From Thermodesulfobacteriota bacterium (GTDB lineage Bacteria > Desulfobacterota > BSN033 > UBA1163), in assembly GCA_030024065.1 (NCBI GenBank), contig JASEIE010000071.1, positions 1-13,547 on the forward strand: DNA of 13,547 nucleotides, given 5' to 3'. The translations under genes were made by a program, and so were the position numbers. Shown here piece by piece: positions 6,622-13,158 of the stretch. A model generated the notes under the pieces. It was given only the letters and a program-made list of their open reading frames with translations. It was not told where the DNA came from and did not search any database. Within the stretch, counting starts at the first letter, position 1, and every line of letters begins with the position of its first letter.

Positions 6622-7910
6622 TGGCGCCTCACTTTTTTCTTTCCGAACTCCGGATCAATCTTCACCAGGCCTGTTACGATAAACCCCGGGATCGTCGCAG
6701 CCATGACCCAGAGGAAGTAGTTCTGATAGCCCAGCATCTCCTGGAGCCAGCCGCTCAACATGGCCGGCACCATCATACCCAGGGCCATGATCCCCGTGGC
6801 GAGGGCGTAGTGGACCGTCTTATACTCCCCTTCCGACACCATGATCATGAACATCGTATAGGCCGTAAAGCCGAAGCCGTAACCGAATTGCTCCACGGCA
6901 ACGCAGAGGTTGATCAAATAAAAATTGTCAGGCATAGCCTGCGAGGCATAGACATAGACGAGATCGGGCAGATGAATCGCACAAACCATCATCCAGATCC
7001 AGAACTTGAGCCCTTTTCGGTAAATGGCATACCCGCCTAAAAGCCCTCCCAGCACGAGTGCGATGACCCCCACGGTGCCGTAGATGATTCCCACCTCTGA
7101 TGTGGTGAGCCCAAGCCCTCCCTTTAAGCGGGGGTCGAGAAGAAAGAGTGGGATGATTTTGATAAGCTGGGTCTCCGCGAGACGGTAGAAGAGAAAAAAA
7201 GCAAGAATGGTAACAATTCCCTTCTTCCTGAAGAAGAGGCCAAAGATATGGAGGAACTCCCGGGCAAGGGACATCGAAGGATTGCGGTTAGCCGGACGGT
7301 CCGACACCGGATAGGGAAGAAGAAAAAAATGATAAAGGATGATGGCCGAAAAGACAGCAGCCGTTGTAAAGAGGGCGACCGACCAGGCAGCGGGGATATC
7401 ATGACCGCTTCCTTCGAGAAAACCTGCAAGGATGACAAGCCCGCCCTGGGTTGCAATCATAGCGATGCGGTAGAAGGTCGTTCGCACCCCGGCAAAGGCC
7501 GCCTGGAGATGCTCCGGTAGCCCAAGCATGTAAAAGCCGTCAGCCGCAGTGTCATGAGTTGCCGAGCTGAAGGCCATTAGCCAGAAGAAGGCAAGGGTAG
7601 TCTGGAAGAACCGGCTAGCCGGGATGAAGAATGCAATGCAGGCAAGGGAGGCCCCGATCACGAGCTGCATCAAAAGGATCCAGTAGCGTTTCGTCCTTAA
7701 CAGGTCGACAAAGGGGCTCCAGAGCGGCTTGATGACCCAGGGAAGATAGAGCCAGCTTGTATAAAGGGCGATGTCTGTGTTTGAGATGCCAAGGCGCTTG
7801 TAGAGGACAACCGAAACCGTCATCGCCATGACGTAAGGGATCCCCTCGGCAACATACAAAGAGGGGACCCACGCCCAGGGATTTCTCGATGTCGGTTTCT
7901 GTTTCAACAT
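6618..7910 (-). CDS. ampG: MFS permease, AmpG-like muropeptide transporter
   Basis: A 430-residue inner-membrane protein with about twelve hydrophobic segments. AmpG imports GlcNAc-anhydroMurNAc fragments, with or without peptide, from the periplasm. AmpG-like features are the N-terminal [13 protein letters not shown], a short loop with [16 protein letters not shown] after the second segment, [13 protein letters not shown] in the middle of the N-terminal half, and a loop between the two six-helix halves rich in Pro, Ser and Arg. I start at ATG 7910; the frame stays open to a TTG at 7988, but that extension covers ATTCCA-type repeat DNA and looks non-coding. AAGGG lies just upstream of the ATG, at a tight distance. 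The stop overlaps the MurU-like start. Substrate is inferred from this neighbourhood; other AmpG/SLC33-like cargo is possible. Confidence 0.82.
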   Translation of the reverse strand: MLKQKPTSRNPWAWVPSLYVAEGIPYVMAMTVSVVLYKRLGISNTDIALYTSWLYLPWVIKPLWSPFVDLLRTKRYWILLMQLVIGASLACIAFFIPASRFFQTTLAFFWLMAFSSATHDTAADGFYMLGLPEHLQAAFAGVRTTFYRIAMIATQGGLVILAGFLEGSGHDIPAAWSVALFTTAAVFSAIILYHFFLLPYPVSDRPANRNPSMSLAREFLHIFGLFFRKKGIVTILAFFLFYRLAETQLIKIIPLFLLDPRLKGGLGLTTSEVGIIYGTVGVIALVLGGLLGGYAIYRKGLKFWIWMMVCAIHLPDLVYVYASQAMPDNFYLINLCVAVEQFGYGFGFTAYTMFMIMVSEGEYKTVHYALATGIMALGMMVPAMLSGWLQEMLGYQNYFLWVMAATIPGFIVTGLVKIDPEFGKKKVRRH

Positions 7911-8021
7911 ATCCCTTACCACTGGAATATCGGGAAAATGGAATTTTGGAACACTGGTAACAATCCGTAACCACTCGAATAATGGCAATGGGGTTGCTTT
8001 TTATGTTCAAGGTTTGTTTTC

Positions 8022-8056
8022 ATTATTCCATCATTCCATTATTCCATTGTTCCAAC
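8022..8056. repeat. ATTCCA simple repeats between SpoIID and AmpG-like genes
   Basis: Four or five imperfect ATTCCA/GTTCCA units follow one another after the SpoIID stop. On the minus strand the units read TGGAAT. Related sequence reappears at 7922-7960, just before the permease start. Confidence 0.65.
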
Positions 8057-8065
8057 TCTTTTTCT

Positions 8066-9379
8066 TTAGTAGATTTTCTTTATCGCCACTCCCCGAAAAT
8101 AATGCCTCAGAACCTTCTCTGCTGAAAATCCCTGGGTGGCCATGACAGCAGCGCCGATTTGGCAGAGTCCCACGCCGTGTCCCCAGCCCGCACCATGAAG
8201 AATAAATCGCCCGGTTTCAACCGTTACAACGAATGCGCTGCTGTAAAGGTGACTCCAGGAGAGCCAGCGCCTGATTTCGAGCTCCTTTCCCACAACCATG
8301 CTTCTCTTCGACCCCACGATTTTCAGCCGGGAGATACGGCCTGAAGGACCACGGCGAAGGGGTACGATTTCCTGAAGAGTCCCGAAATCAATACCCGATT
8401 TTTCTCGCAGGATCCCTTCCAGTTCCGCCCGGGAATATTCGACCCTCCAGCGGAAAAAGGTTTTTGTCTCGCGGTCAACGTCTGGAAGGATTTTTTCGAG
8501 AAGGCGTTTATCTTTTGTGTTGCAGTAGGCCTCGGGCTCCGAAAGGATCCAGACAGAAGCTTCTTTCTCGGTCTTGATCGGCTGATGAGGGATTGATGCG
8601 TCCGAAACGCTTGTTAGATAAGGGACTCCTTTATTATCCCAGGCCGTGTCGAACTCTTCTGTGAGTCCACCGCAGGCCTTCGAATATCGGGCATCACAGA
8701 TTTCATCCTGATAGGTGATCACCATTCCGCGGGTTTCACGGACCGCTTCTTCAACCTTTTCGGATACGATCTTCGTGATGCCCTGGTAGCGCTCGCAGTG
8801 GTCATCACTGCAGACATCGAAGAGGTCGTGCTCCTCCCGGTCGTACCAGCGTATCACTTCTCCTTCCTTTTCAATGATCTTCCCTGCTGGTATGGATGTT
8901 TCTTCTGTTTTCTTTCTTCGACCGAGGCCTGCCAGAAGCCAGCTTCGGGATAGGATGGCGTGGGCCTTCAGAAATTCCATCGGAGCGGCTCCACTCATCT
9001 CCGAGGAGATCACACTTTTCAGATAATCCTCAAGGGAGATTTCATTGATGGCAACGATCGTTTTGTCCTCACGCGGCCTGAGAAGAAGGTCCCCCTCAAA
9101 GGTCTGGTCCTCTGTCCTCTCCCAGTGAAAGCGATTTCCGATGGTAACGTTGAAGAGTGAAAAGGTCGAACCCTCCTGAGCGGTGAGCCTGATCAATGGA
9201 GAACTCCAGACTTCACAATGGGCCTCATCAAAGAACACGATCATCCCTGCCTCAGCCTTTGCTGAAAACCGGCCGGATACAGGGCCGAACCCATCCCCAA
9301 GGAAATCTCCATCCAGACGACAGAAGACTTCTGCCTGTTGGTCCATGATACCCACAGTAATCTTCGGCTGATTTTTCAT
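8066..9379 (-). CDS. SpoIID/LytB-domain protein, putative lytic transglycosylase
   Basis: A 437-residue SpoIID-family protein. SpoIID is a lytic transglycosylase that cuts glycan strands lacking stem peptides. Seen: an N-terminal domain starting KITVGIM, the core ISLEDYLKSVISSEMS with the likely catalytic Glu127, KAHAILSRSW (138-147), CSDDHCERYQG (Cys190, His194 and Cys195, where SpoIID structures bind zinc), CDARYSKACGG (228-238) and the terminal GAGWGHGVGLCQIGA. Long flanking regions resemble SpoIID proteins I recall from Bacteroidetes. No signal peptide or membrane anchor is visible with any start, which is odd for a wall enzyme. I chose ATG 9379; the frame extends to ATG 9406, but that adds only residues encoded by a 28-bp repeat. 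Neither start has a ribosome binding site. It heads the recycling run, 155 bases before the permease. Confidence 0.85.
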   Translation of the reverse strand: MKNQPKITVGIMDQQAEVFCRLDGDFLGDGFGPVSGRFSAKAEAGMIVFFDEAHCEVWSSPLIRLTAQEGSTFSLFNVTIGNRFHWERTEDQTFEGDLLLRPREDKTIVAINEISLEDYLKSVISSEMSGAAPMEFLKAHAILSRSWLLAGLGRRKKTEETSIPAGKIIEKEGEVIRWYDREEHDLFDVCSDDHCERYQGITKIVSEKVEEAVRETRGMVITYQDEICDARYSKACGGLTEEFDTAWDNKGVPYLTSVSDASIPHQPIKTEKEASVWILSEPEAYCNTKDKRLLEKILPDVDRETKTFFRWRVEYSRAELEGILREKSGIDFGTLQEIVPLRRGPSGRISRLKIVGSKRSMVVGKELEIRRWLSWSHLYSSAFVVTVETGRFILHGAGWGHGVGLCQIGAAVMATQGFSAEKVLRHYFRGVAIKKIY

Positions 9380-9382
9380 GTT

Positions 9383-9438
9383 GAAAAAGAATCTGGGGTC
9401 AGGCATTAGTGAAAAAGAATCTGGGGTCAGGCATTAGT
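9383..9438. repeat. 28-bp exact tandem duplication at the SpoIID start
   Basis: Two identical 28-bp units (9383-9410 and 9411-9438) lie head to tail. Each runs from GAAAAAGAATCTGGGGTCAG to GCATTAGT and contains the CTGGGGTCAGG core also seen near 4789. The repeat supplies the ATG at 9406 and separates the SpoIID gene from the strong AAGGAGGA sequence upstream. There are no spacers, so this is not a CRISPR. Confidence 0.9.
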
Positions 9439-9488
9439 AATAAAGTATTTGTGAGACATCAAGTGCACCCTAATCATTCCTCCTTAAT

Positions 9489-9517
9489 GAAGCCCCTGGC
9501 CTGATAGGTAGGGCTTC
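9489..9517 (-). other. Hairpin in the putative SpoIID leader
   Basis: GAAGCCC (9489-9495) pairs with GGGCTTC (9511-9517), with CCT/AGG able to pair inside the loop. On the minus strand it lies just before AAGGAGGA. It has no T-run on that side, so a leader or processing structure is as likely as a terminator. Confidence 0.4.
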
Positions 9518-9533
9518 CCAGAAATGAATTATT

Positions 9534-9563
9534 ATTTTAGCATGCGCCCTGAAAATCATTCAA
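9534..9563 (-). promoter_or_regulatory. Candidate promoter for the recycling operon
   Basis: On the minus strand TTGAAT (9563-9558) and TAAAAT (9539-9534) are 18 bases apart, 4/6 and 5/6 matches to the sigma70 boxes. Transcription would begin near 9526, before the hairpin and the SpoIID start. The match could arise by chance in this AT-rich stretch. Confidence 0.35.
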
Positions 9564-9646
9564 TGCTTGCTCCCTTATGCCCAAACTTCTCCACCAGCTA
9601 GCTGACAAAATTGCGCAGCCTCCCTGGAAATCATGGATAGTTTTTT

Positions 9647-11209
9647 TTAACTGTGAGTCCGATGACTAACCATCTTGGGCTGAAAAGCGACTGTAACCGT
9701 AGTTCCACCGGATGCAGCACACTCCTTTGCATTCTCCACATGGGGGCATCGGGAAATATCCCCTGGACATTGATCCTGATCGGTGGGGATATGAACGCAC
9801 CGCTTGCTTGTCATGGAGAGGTCAAAGCCGAAACGTTGTCCATATACCTTCATCCGAAGGAGGTCCAGGCCCTTACCCCCTGCTCCAAAGTCGTAGGGCT
9901 TTTTAGAAGCGTACAGCTCCGTTTCTTTCGTATGGAAGAGCCCATCGAAGATGTACGCCTGATTCTCTTCTGTAATCCCAACTCCATAATCCGTGATATG
10001 GAGTATGATTTTCCCGTGCTTTTGTTCGACCACTAAGCGAATCGTCCCCCCATCCGGTGTATTCTCTACTGCATTCCTGAGGAGGCCCCCCACAACATTT
10101 TGCAAAATGAGGGGATCCATGAAAACGAAAAGATCAATTTTGCCCTCCACCTGAAATCGAATATTTCTGCGGCTTGATAGCTGTTTGACCCTTTCCAACA
10201 TATCCAGAACAAATGGAAAAAAGTTGATGGATTGGAATGATTCGGTGCTCCCAGACAGATATTGACTAAGCCATGCCTTGAGTCCATCGAGATGGAGATG
10301 GACATCCGGTGGTATGTCTGATAGATCCTCTATCCGTTGCCAAAACCTATCGAGGTTGTCCAGGAGAACACCTGCCTCCAGTTCCTGCGAGATTCTGAAT
10401 ATTTCATCTGTTTCTCCCGAAATATCGAAAAGCCTCGATAGGTTTCGCTCCAGGGTTTCGATGATGTTCTGAAGATTTCCATCGATGGGGAAACGCTTCA
10501 GCTTCCGTTTCAGGAGCCGTATGTTCCCTTGGATGACGGCAAGTGGCGTCCCAAGTTCGTGAGAAATGTGATTGACGGCCTTCGTCTTTGCCCTATTCAG
10601 CTGCTCGAGTTCCTTGTGGGATTTCATGAGCGCCTCATGGGCCTGAATGCGTTCAGTAATGTCCTCGAGGGTTACAATATATTCCCCAGTGGCCAGCCTG
10701 ACAGGGATAAAATGGATGATTTTTTGCGTTCCATCCTTACAGGTGGCAGGAAGCGTTCTGGGGACTTTCTCCCCTGGCCTCGTACTTCTCAGGTAATCGA
10801 TCCAGGTCGAGATCACTTCTTTCCTGGACTTCGAGTCAGAAAACGCCTTTTTAAACCATTCCATGCTGTTTGGCACTTCATCCAGATCATAACCAAATAG
10901 CTCCTTAAATTTGGGGTTGATATATTTAAAGACCCCTTCCATATCGATCATGATGATGCCGAAGGGTGCATTTTCTGAGAGGGTTCGAAATCTGTTTCGT
11001 TCGTTCCGCAACACCTCTTCAGCTATTTTCCGTTGGGTGATATCCCTTAAATAGACGAGATAGACGGGTGTGCCCCGATAGACAATGCTTGTGGCCGAGG
11101 ATATAGATGACCCCTCCGTCCTTTTTAATGCCTTTAAACTCGTATCGAGAGGGAACAGGCTCCCCCCTCTGCCTCTGCTGATTGATCGTAATGACCTTGT
11201 CCCGATCAT
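9647..11209 (-). CDS. Sensor histidine kinase, C-terminal part after a frameshift
   Basis: This frame encodes the kinase half of the split gene. Residues 1 to about 36 are an out-of-frame read of the upstream gene and not real protein. Meaningful sequence starts near residue 37 (SSATSIVYRG), which is the second half of a PAS domain, and ends it with RDITQRK. A complete PAS domain follows (about 68-187). Then come the dimerisation/phosphoacceptor helix with ISHELGTPL (His217; Gly where Arg is usual), and an ATPase domain with N box NAVENTPDGG (379-388), DYGVG (Asp407) and GAGGKG (442-447). The last 50 residues hold four cysteines (471, 481, 488, 497) in an insert before SGGTTVTV. No membrane segment is seen, so this would be a soluble sensor. 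No response regulator gene is adjacent. Confidence 0.82.
   Translation of the reverse strand: MIGTRSLRSISRGRGGSLFPLDTSLKALKRTEGSSISSATSIVYRGTPVYLVYLRDITQRKIAEEVLRNERNRFRTLSENAPFGIIMIDMEGVFKYINPKFKELFGYDLDEVPNSMEWFKKAFSDSKSRKEVISTWIDYLRSTRPGEKVPRTLPATCKDGTQKIIHFIPVRLATGEYIVTLEDITERIQAHEALMKSHKELEQLNRAKTKAVNHISHELGTPLAVIQGNIRLLKRKLKRFPIDGNLQNIIETLERNLSRLFDISGETDEIFRISQELEAGVLLDNLDRFWQRIEDLSDIPPDVHLHLDGLKAWLSQYLSGSTESFQSINFFPFVLDMLERVKQLSSRRNIRFQVEGKIDLFVFMDPLILQNVVGGLLRNAVENTPDGGTIRLVVEQKHGKIILHITDYGVGITEENQAYIFDGLFHTKETELYASKKPYDFGAGGKGLDLLRMKVYGQRFGFDLSMTSKRCVHIPTDQDQCPGDISRCPHVENAKECAASGGTTVTVAFQPKMVSHRTHS
9719..9799 (-). other. Four-cysteine insert in the kinase ATPase domain
   Basis: The codons of Cys471, Cys481, Cys488 and Cys497 fall here, spaced C-x9-C-x6-C-x8-C with CPG and CPH contexts. 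I recall similar Cys-rich inserts before the final SGGTT of PAS-type kinases in Deltaproteobacteria. A metal or iron-sulfur role is a guess. Confidence 0.6.
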
Positions 11210-12221
11210 CTGGGTGGACGAAGAGAAAGACTGGCTGACCGATTACATCCTCGGGGTTAACGTAACCAAAAATCTCCACGAATCTCCTGTTAACGTACTG
11301 AGTCTTGTCACCATGGATGATAGCAACAGCGTCGTTAGAGTGTTCGATGGCAGTCCTGTAACGTTCTTCGCTTTCGGCGAGTCCCTCCTCAGCCAGTTTC
11401 CGTTTTGTAATATCCATCATGGTGCCTTCATAGTATAGGGCTTTGCCCTGAGCACCCCTTACAAGCCTCACATTTACTGAAATCCAGCCGAGACTCCTGT
11501 CCTTGCGGACCATTTTGGCTTCGTAGTTCTGGACTGCGCCTTGCTCGAAAAGAAGATTGATTAAACGGGTGTGATCGTCAGGGTTGACATACATGCTTCC
11601 TATGTCGTTTACGCTCTTTATCAGGTCTTCTGGCGAATCATAGCCGTGGATGTGTGCAAGAGACGGGTTGGCGCTTATGAAGCGGCCATCAGGATCTATC
11701 TGGAAAACCCCTTCCATGGCGTTCTCGTAGATATTCCTGTATTTTTCCTCTGTCAGTTGCAATGTCGCCTGAAGTCGCTTCCGTTCAGTAATGTCCCGGA
11801 CATAGATGGCGATCCTCTGTACATCCGATCCGTCAACCAGGACGGGATAGAGGCTATTTTCGAAAACCTTCTCCTCAAGCTTCCCTTCAAACCGTACTGG
11901 CTTTCGTGTCTCCAGGACTGTTTTTACCTTTTCCTTGCTGCTCTCGACGCGATCACTGGGAATAAGGTCGTAGATCGATTTCCCGGGGAGCCTTTCCACA
12001 GGTAAGCCGTAAAGACGGGCTGCGTTCTTGTTTGCTACGAGGATGATCCCTTCCCGGTCCATCAGGAGTGCAACTTCCTCTGTGGCATTAAAGAGATCGA
12101 GGAACGTTTCCTCAGTTCGTTTCCGGTCCTCCTCACAACGCTCGAGTTCCTTAATCCTCTGACGGAGTGATTCTATTTCGTTGAGTAGGGTTTTCTCTTT
12201 TTCGTCCTTGTCTGCCATCAT
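11019..12221 (-). CDS. Multi-PAS sensor protein, N-terminal part before a frameshift
   Basis: This 400-residue frame encodes the sensory half of the histidine kinase. After a short coiled-coil-like, charged segment (about 5-36, LLNEIESLRQRIKELE) come a PAS domain ending RDITERK (about 38-148), a second ending MDITKRK (about 157-273), and the first two thirds of a third PAS domain (from about 285, YRTAIEHSNDAVAII to IKKDGGVIYI). The tail after that (LGHKHCLSGHTRL to the end) does not look like PAS sequence, while the expected continuation lies in another frame from about 11098 on. Two tandem ATGs exist; AGGA lies 4 bases before the first (12221) and 7 before the second (12218). A good promoter candidate sits just upstream. 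No transmembrane segments are visible, so it would sense a cytoplasmic cue, unknown from sequence. Confidence 0.85.
   Translation of the reverse strand: MMADKDEKEKTLLNEIESLRQRIKELERCEEDRKRTEETFLDLFNATEEVALLMDREGIILVANKNAARLYGLPVERLPGKSIYDLIPSDRVESSKEKVKTVLETRKPVRFEGKLEEKVFENSLYPVLVDGSDVQRIAIYVRDITERKRLQATLQLTEEKYRNIYENAMEGVFQIDPDGRFISANPSLAHIHGYDSPEDLIKSVNDIGSMYVNPDDHTRLINLLFEQGAVQNYEAKMVRKDRSLGWISVNVRLVRGAQGKALYYEGTMMDITKRKLAEEGLAESEERYRTAIEHSNDAVAIIHGDKTQYVNRRFVEIFGYVNPEDVIGQPVFLFVHPDDRDKVITINQQRQRGEPVPSRYEFKGIKKDGGVIYILGHKHCLSGHTRLSRLFKGYHPTENS
11094..11104 (-). other. Frameshift site in the histidine kinase gene
   Basis: Reading ATC TAT ATC and then TCG GCC ACA, skipping one C, joins GVIYI to SATSIVYRG and restores a normal PAS domain. 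One extra base, or two missing ones, explains the split. There is no slippery homopolymer here, so programmed frameshifting is unlikely; a real mutation or a sequence error fits better. Confidence 0.8.
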
Positions 12222-12238
12222 GGAGTCCTAAGGTCAGG

Positions 12239-12266
12239 ATTATATACCATTATAAGATTTCTTCAA
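12239..12266 (-). promoter_or_regulatory. Candidate sigma70 promoter for the histidine kinase
   Basis: On the minus strand TTGAAG (12266-12261) and a perfect TATAAT (12244-12239) are 16 bases apart. Transcription would start near 12232, giving a leader of about 10-14 bases with AGGA before the tandem ATGs. This is the best promoter match in the window. Confidence 0.5.
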
Positions 12267-12363
12267 ATTCATTTCCTCACTCTGCCTCAAGTTGCATTTT
12301 TGCCTAGGTCATGTCACACTTTTCCACCGTTTCAAACTTGAAAAGAAATTTTTATTATACTAT

Positions 12364-12394
12364 TGTGGTGTTATGAAAAACGTGACCACACCAC
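12364..12394. promoter_or_regulatory. Possible operator-like inverted repeat
   Basis: TGTGGT (12364-12369) and ACCACA (12385-12390), or GTGGTGT (12365-12371) and ACACCAC (12388-12394), are inverted copies around an AT-rich centre. They lie between the divergent kinase and EamA genes. A regulator site is possible, but short repeats like these arise by chance. Confidence 0.25.
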
Positions 12395-12452
12395 TCAATC
12401 AAATGGATGGTATACTCTTTTGCCCGGATTAAATGAAATTGCAGTCAACAGG

Positions 12453-12555
12453 TTTACCCCGTTAGAAATTCCAGCGGGGCATTAAACCCCGCCGGAATTA
12501 TTCTGAATTGTAACCCCGCTGCAGAGCAGCGGGGAATTATTTCTAACGGGGTAAA
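12453..12555. repeat. Cloverleaf-like nested palindrome
   Basis: A perfect 17-bp outer stem, TTTACCCCGTTAGAAAT (12453-12469) with its complement at 12539-12555, encloses two hairpins. The first (12467-12499) pairs AATTCCAGCGGGG with CCCCGCCGGAATT, one mismatch, loop CATTAAA. The second (12514-12534) pairs CCCCGCTGC with GCAGCGGGG around AGA. The result is a three-way junction in either strand. It is not a tRNA: no anticodon or T-arm signature is present. It looks like a compound member of the palindrome family seen at 21-51. Confidence 0.85.
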
Positions 12556-12561
12556 GGCTTA

Positions 12562-12617
12562 CGCTACAGAATGGTAGCGCCCCCATTTATTGCCTGCCTG
12601 CAGTAGGCAGGGGGGCG
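12562..12617 (+). other. Consecutive hairpins in the EamA leader
   Basis: CGCTAC (12562-12567) pairs with GTAGCG (12574-12579). CGCCCCC (12578-12584) then pairs with GGGGGCG (12611-12617), enclosing CCTGCCT/AGGCAGG (12593-12599 with 12605-12611). The structure ends 9 bases before the EamA ribosome binding site, so an effect on transcript stability or translation is conceivable. It does not match a riboswitch I know. Confidence 0.5.
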
Positions 12618-12638
12618 AATGAAATTGAGGAGGTAGAA

Positions 12639-13052
12639 GTGGTCGTCCTTTTATTGACCGTTACGGCGTTATTATGGGGTTCGACACCCATTCTCGAGAA
12701 GATTGGTCTGGCGAAAGTCGATCCTTTAGTGGGTGTCACCATTCGAAGCGCCATTGTTACAGCGGGTCTTTTAATACTCACCTTTGTCCTGGGGAAGGGC
12801 AAGGAATTGATCTCATTGGACGGGAAGAGCATCCTTCTTTTTGGCGCAAGCGGTATGATGGCAGGCCTTCTCGGAATGTGGACTTACTATATGGCCCTGA
12901 AGATGGAGGCCACTTCCAAGATTGTTCCGATTGCGGCCTGCTATCCGTTGGTGACAGCCCTTCTCAGCGTTTTGATCCTCAATGAAGGGGTGAGTCTCTC
13001 AAGGGTGATCGGGACTGCACTCATCGTCTCCGGCATCTGGCTGGTCAAATAG
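12639..13052 (+). CDS. Single-repeat EamA/DMT-type transporter
   Basis: A 137-residue membrane protein with about five hydrophobic segments (near 2-20, 30-52, 63-87, 93-114 and 121-136), matching one EamA repeat of the drug/metabolite transporter superfamily. Typical features are LLWGSTPILEKIG in the first segment, TYYMALKMEATSKIVPIAACYPLVTALLS across the third and fourth, and NEGVSLSRVIGTALIVSGIWLV at the end. Full EamA proteins have two such repeats, so this short form probably works as a dimer; the cargo is unknown. The start is GTG at 12639, fixed by GAGGAGGT (12627-12634) 4 bases upstream. A long structured leader precedes it. Confidence 0.85.
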   Translation: MVVLLLTVTALLWGSTPILEKIGLAKVDPLVGVTIRSAIVTAGLLILTFVLGKGKELISLDGKSILLFGASGMMAGLLGMWTYYMALKMEATSKIVPIAACYPLVTALLSVLILNEGVSLSRVIGTALIVSGIWLVK

Positions 13053-13068
13053 GGATGGAAAATGGAAG

Positions 13069-13126
13069 GTAGAAGGTGGCAGGTGGTAGTTGCAAGGATT
13101 GAAAAAAACCACTCTCCACTTTCTAC
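13069..13126. repeat. Imperfect inverted repeat after the EamA gene
   Basis: GTAGAAGGTGGCAGGTGGT (13069-13087) and ACCACTCTCCACTTTCTAC (13108-13126) pair at 15 of 19 positions around a 20-base loop. It lies 16 bases after the EamA stop. It could help end transcription, but it is purine-rich, imperfect and lacks a following T-run. Confidence 0.5.
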
Positions 13127-13158
13127 TCTCGACATTCAAGTTTGGAAGGGAGTTAAAC

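Larger units (their letters stand above)
9439..9646. other. Non-coding stretch between kinase and SpoIID gene
   Basis: I see no supported gene. On the minus strand it contains, in order, a poly-A tract right after the kinase stop, a candidate promoter, a hairpin and a purine-rich AAGGAGGA (complement of 9478-9485). A 16-codon frame follows AAGGAGGA (9477-9427) but its ATG directly abuts that sequence. Confidence 0.5.

Noticed and set aside
7911..7988. Longer AmpG-like start at a TTG
   Set aside because: The added residues are read from ATTCCA-type repeat DNA, and the ATG at 7910 directly precedes the conserved N terminus.
9383..9438. CRISPR-like direct repeats
   Set aside because: Only two units, directly abutting with no spacer, and no cas genes.
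9427..9477. 16-codon minus-strand gene behind AAGGAGGA
   Set aside because: Its ATG abuts the ribosome-binding sequence with no spacing and it ends inside the repeat; it is better explained as a displaced 5' end.
11105..11209. Independent start of the kinase half at ATG 11209
   Set aside because: The first 36 residues are an out-of-frame reading of the upstream PAS domain and lack protein-like character.
12453..12555. tRNA or tRNA-like gene because of the cloverleaf
   Set aside because: The outer stem is 17 bp, there are only two inner hairpins, and no anticodon loop, T-loop or CCA signature is present.
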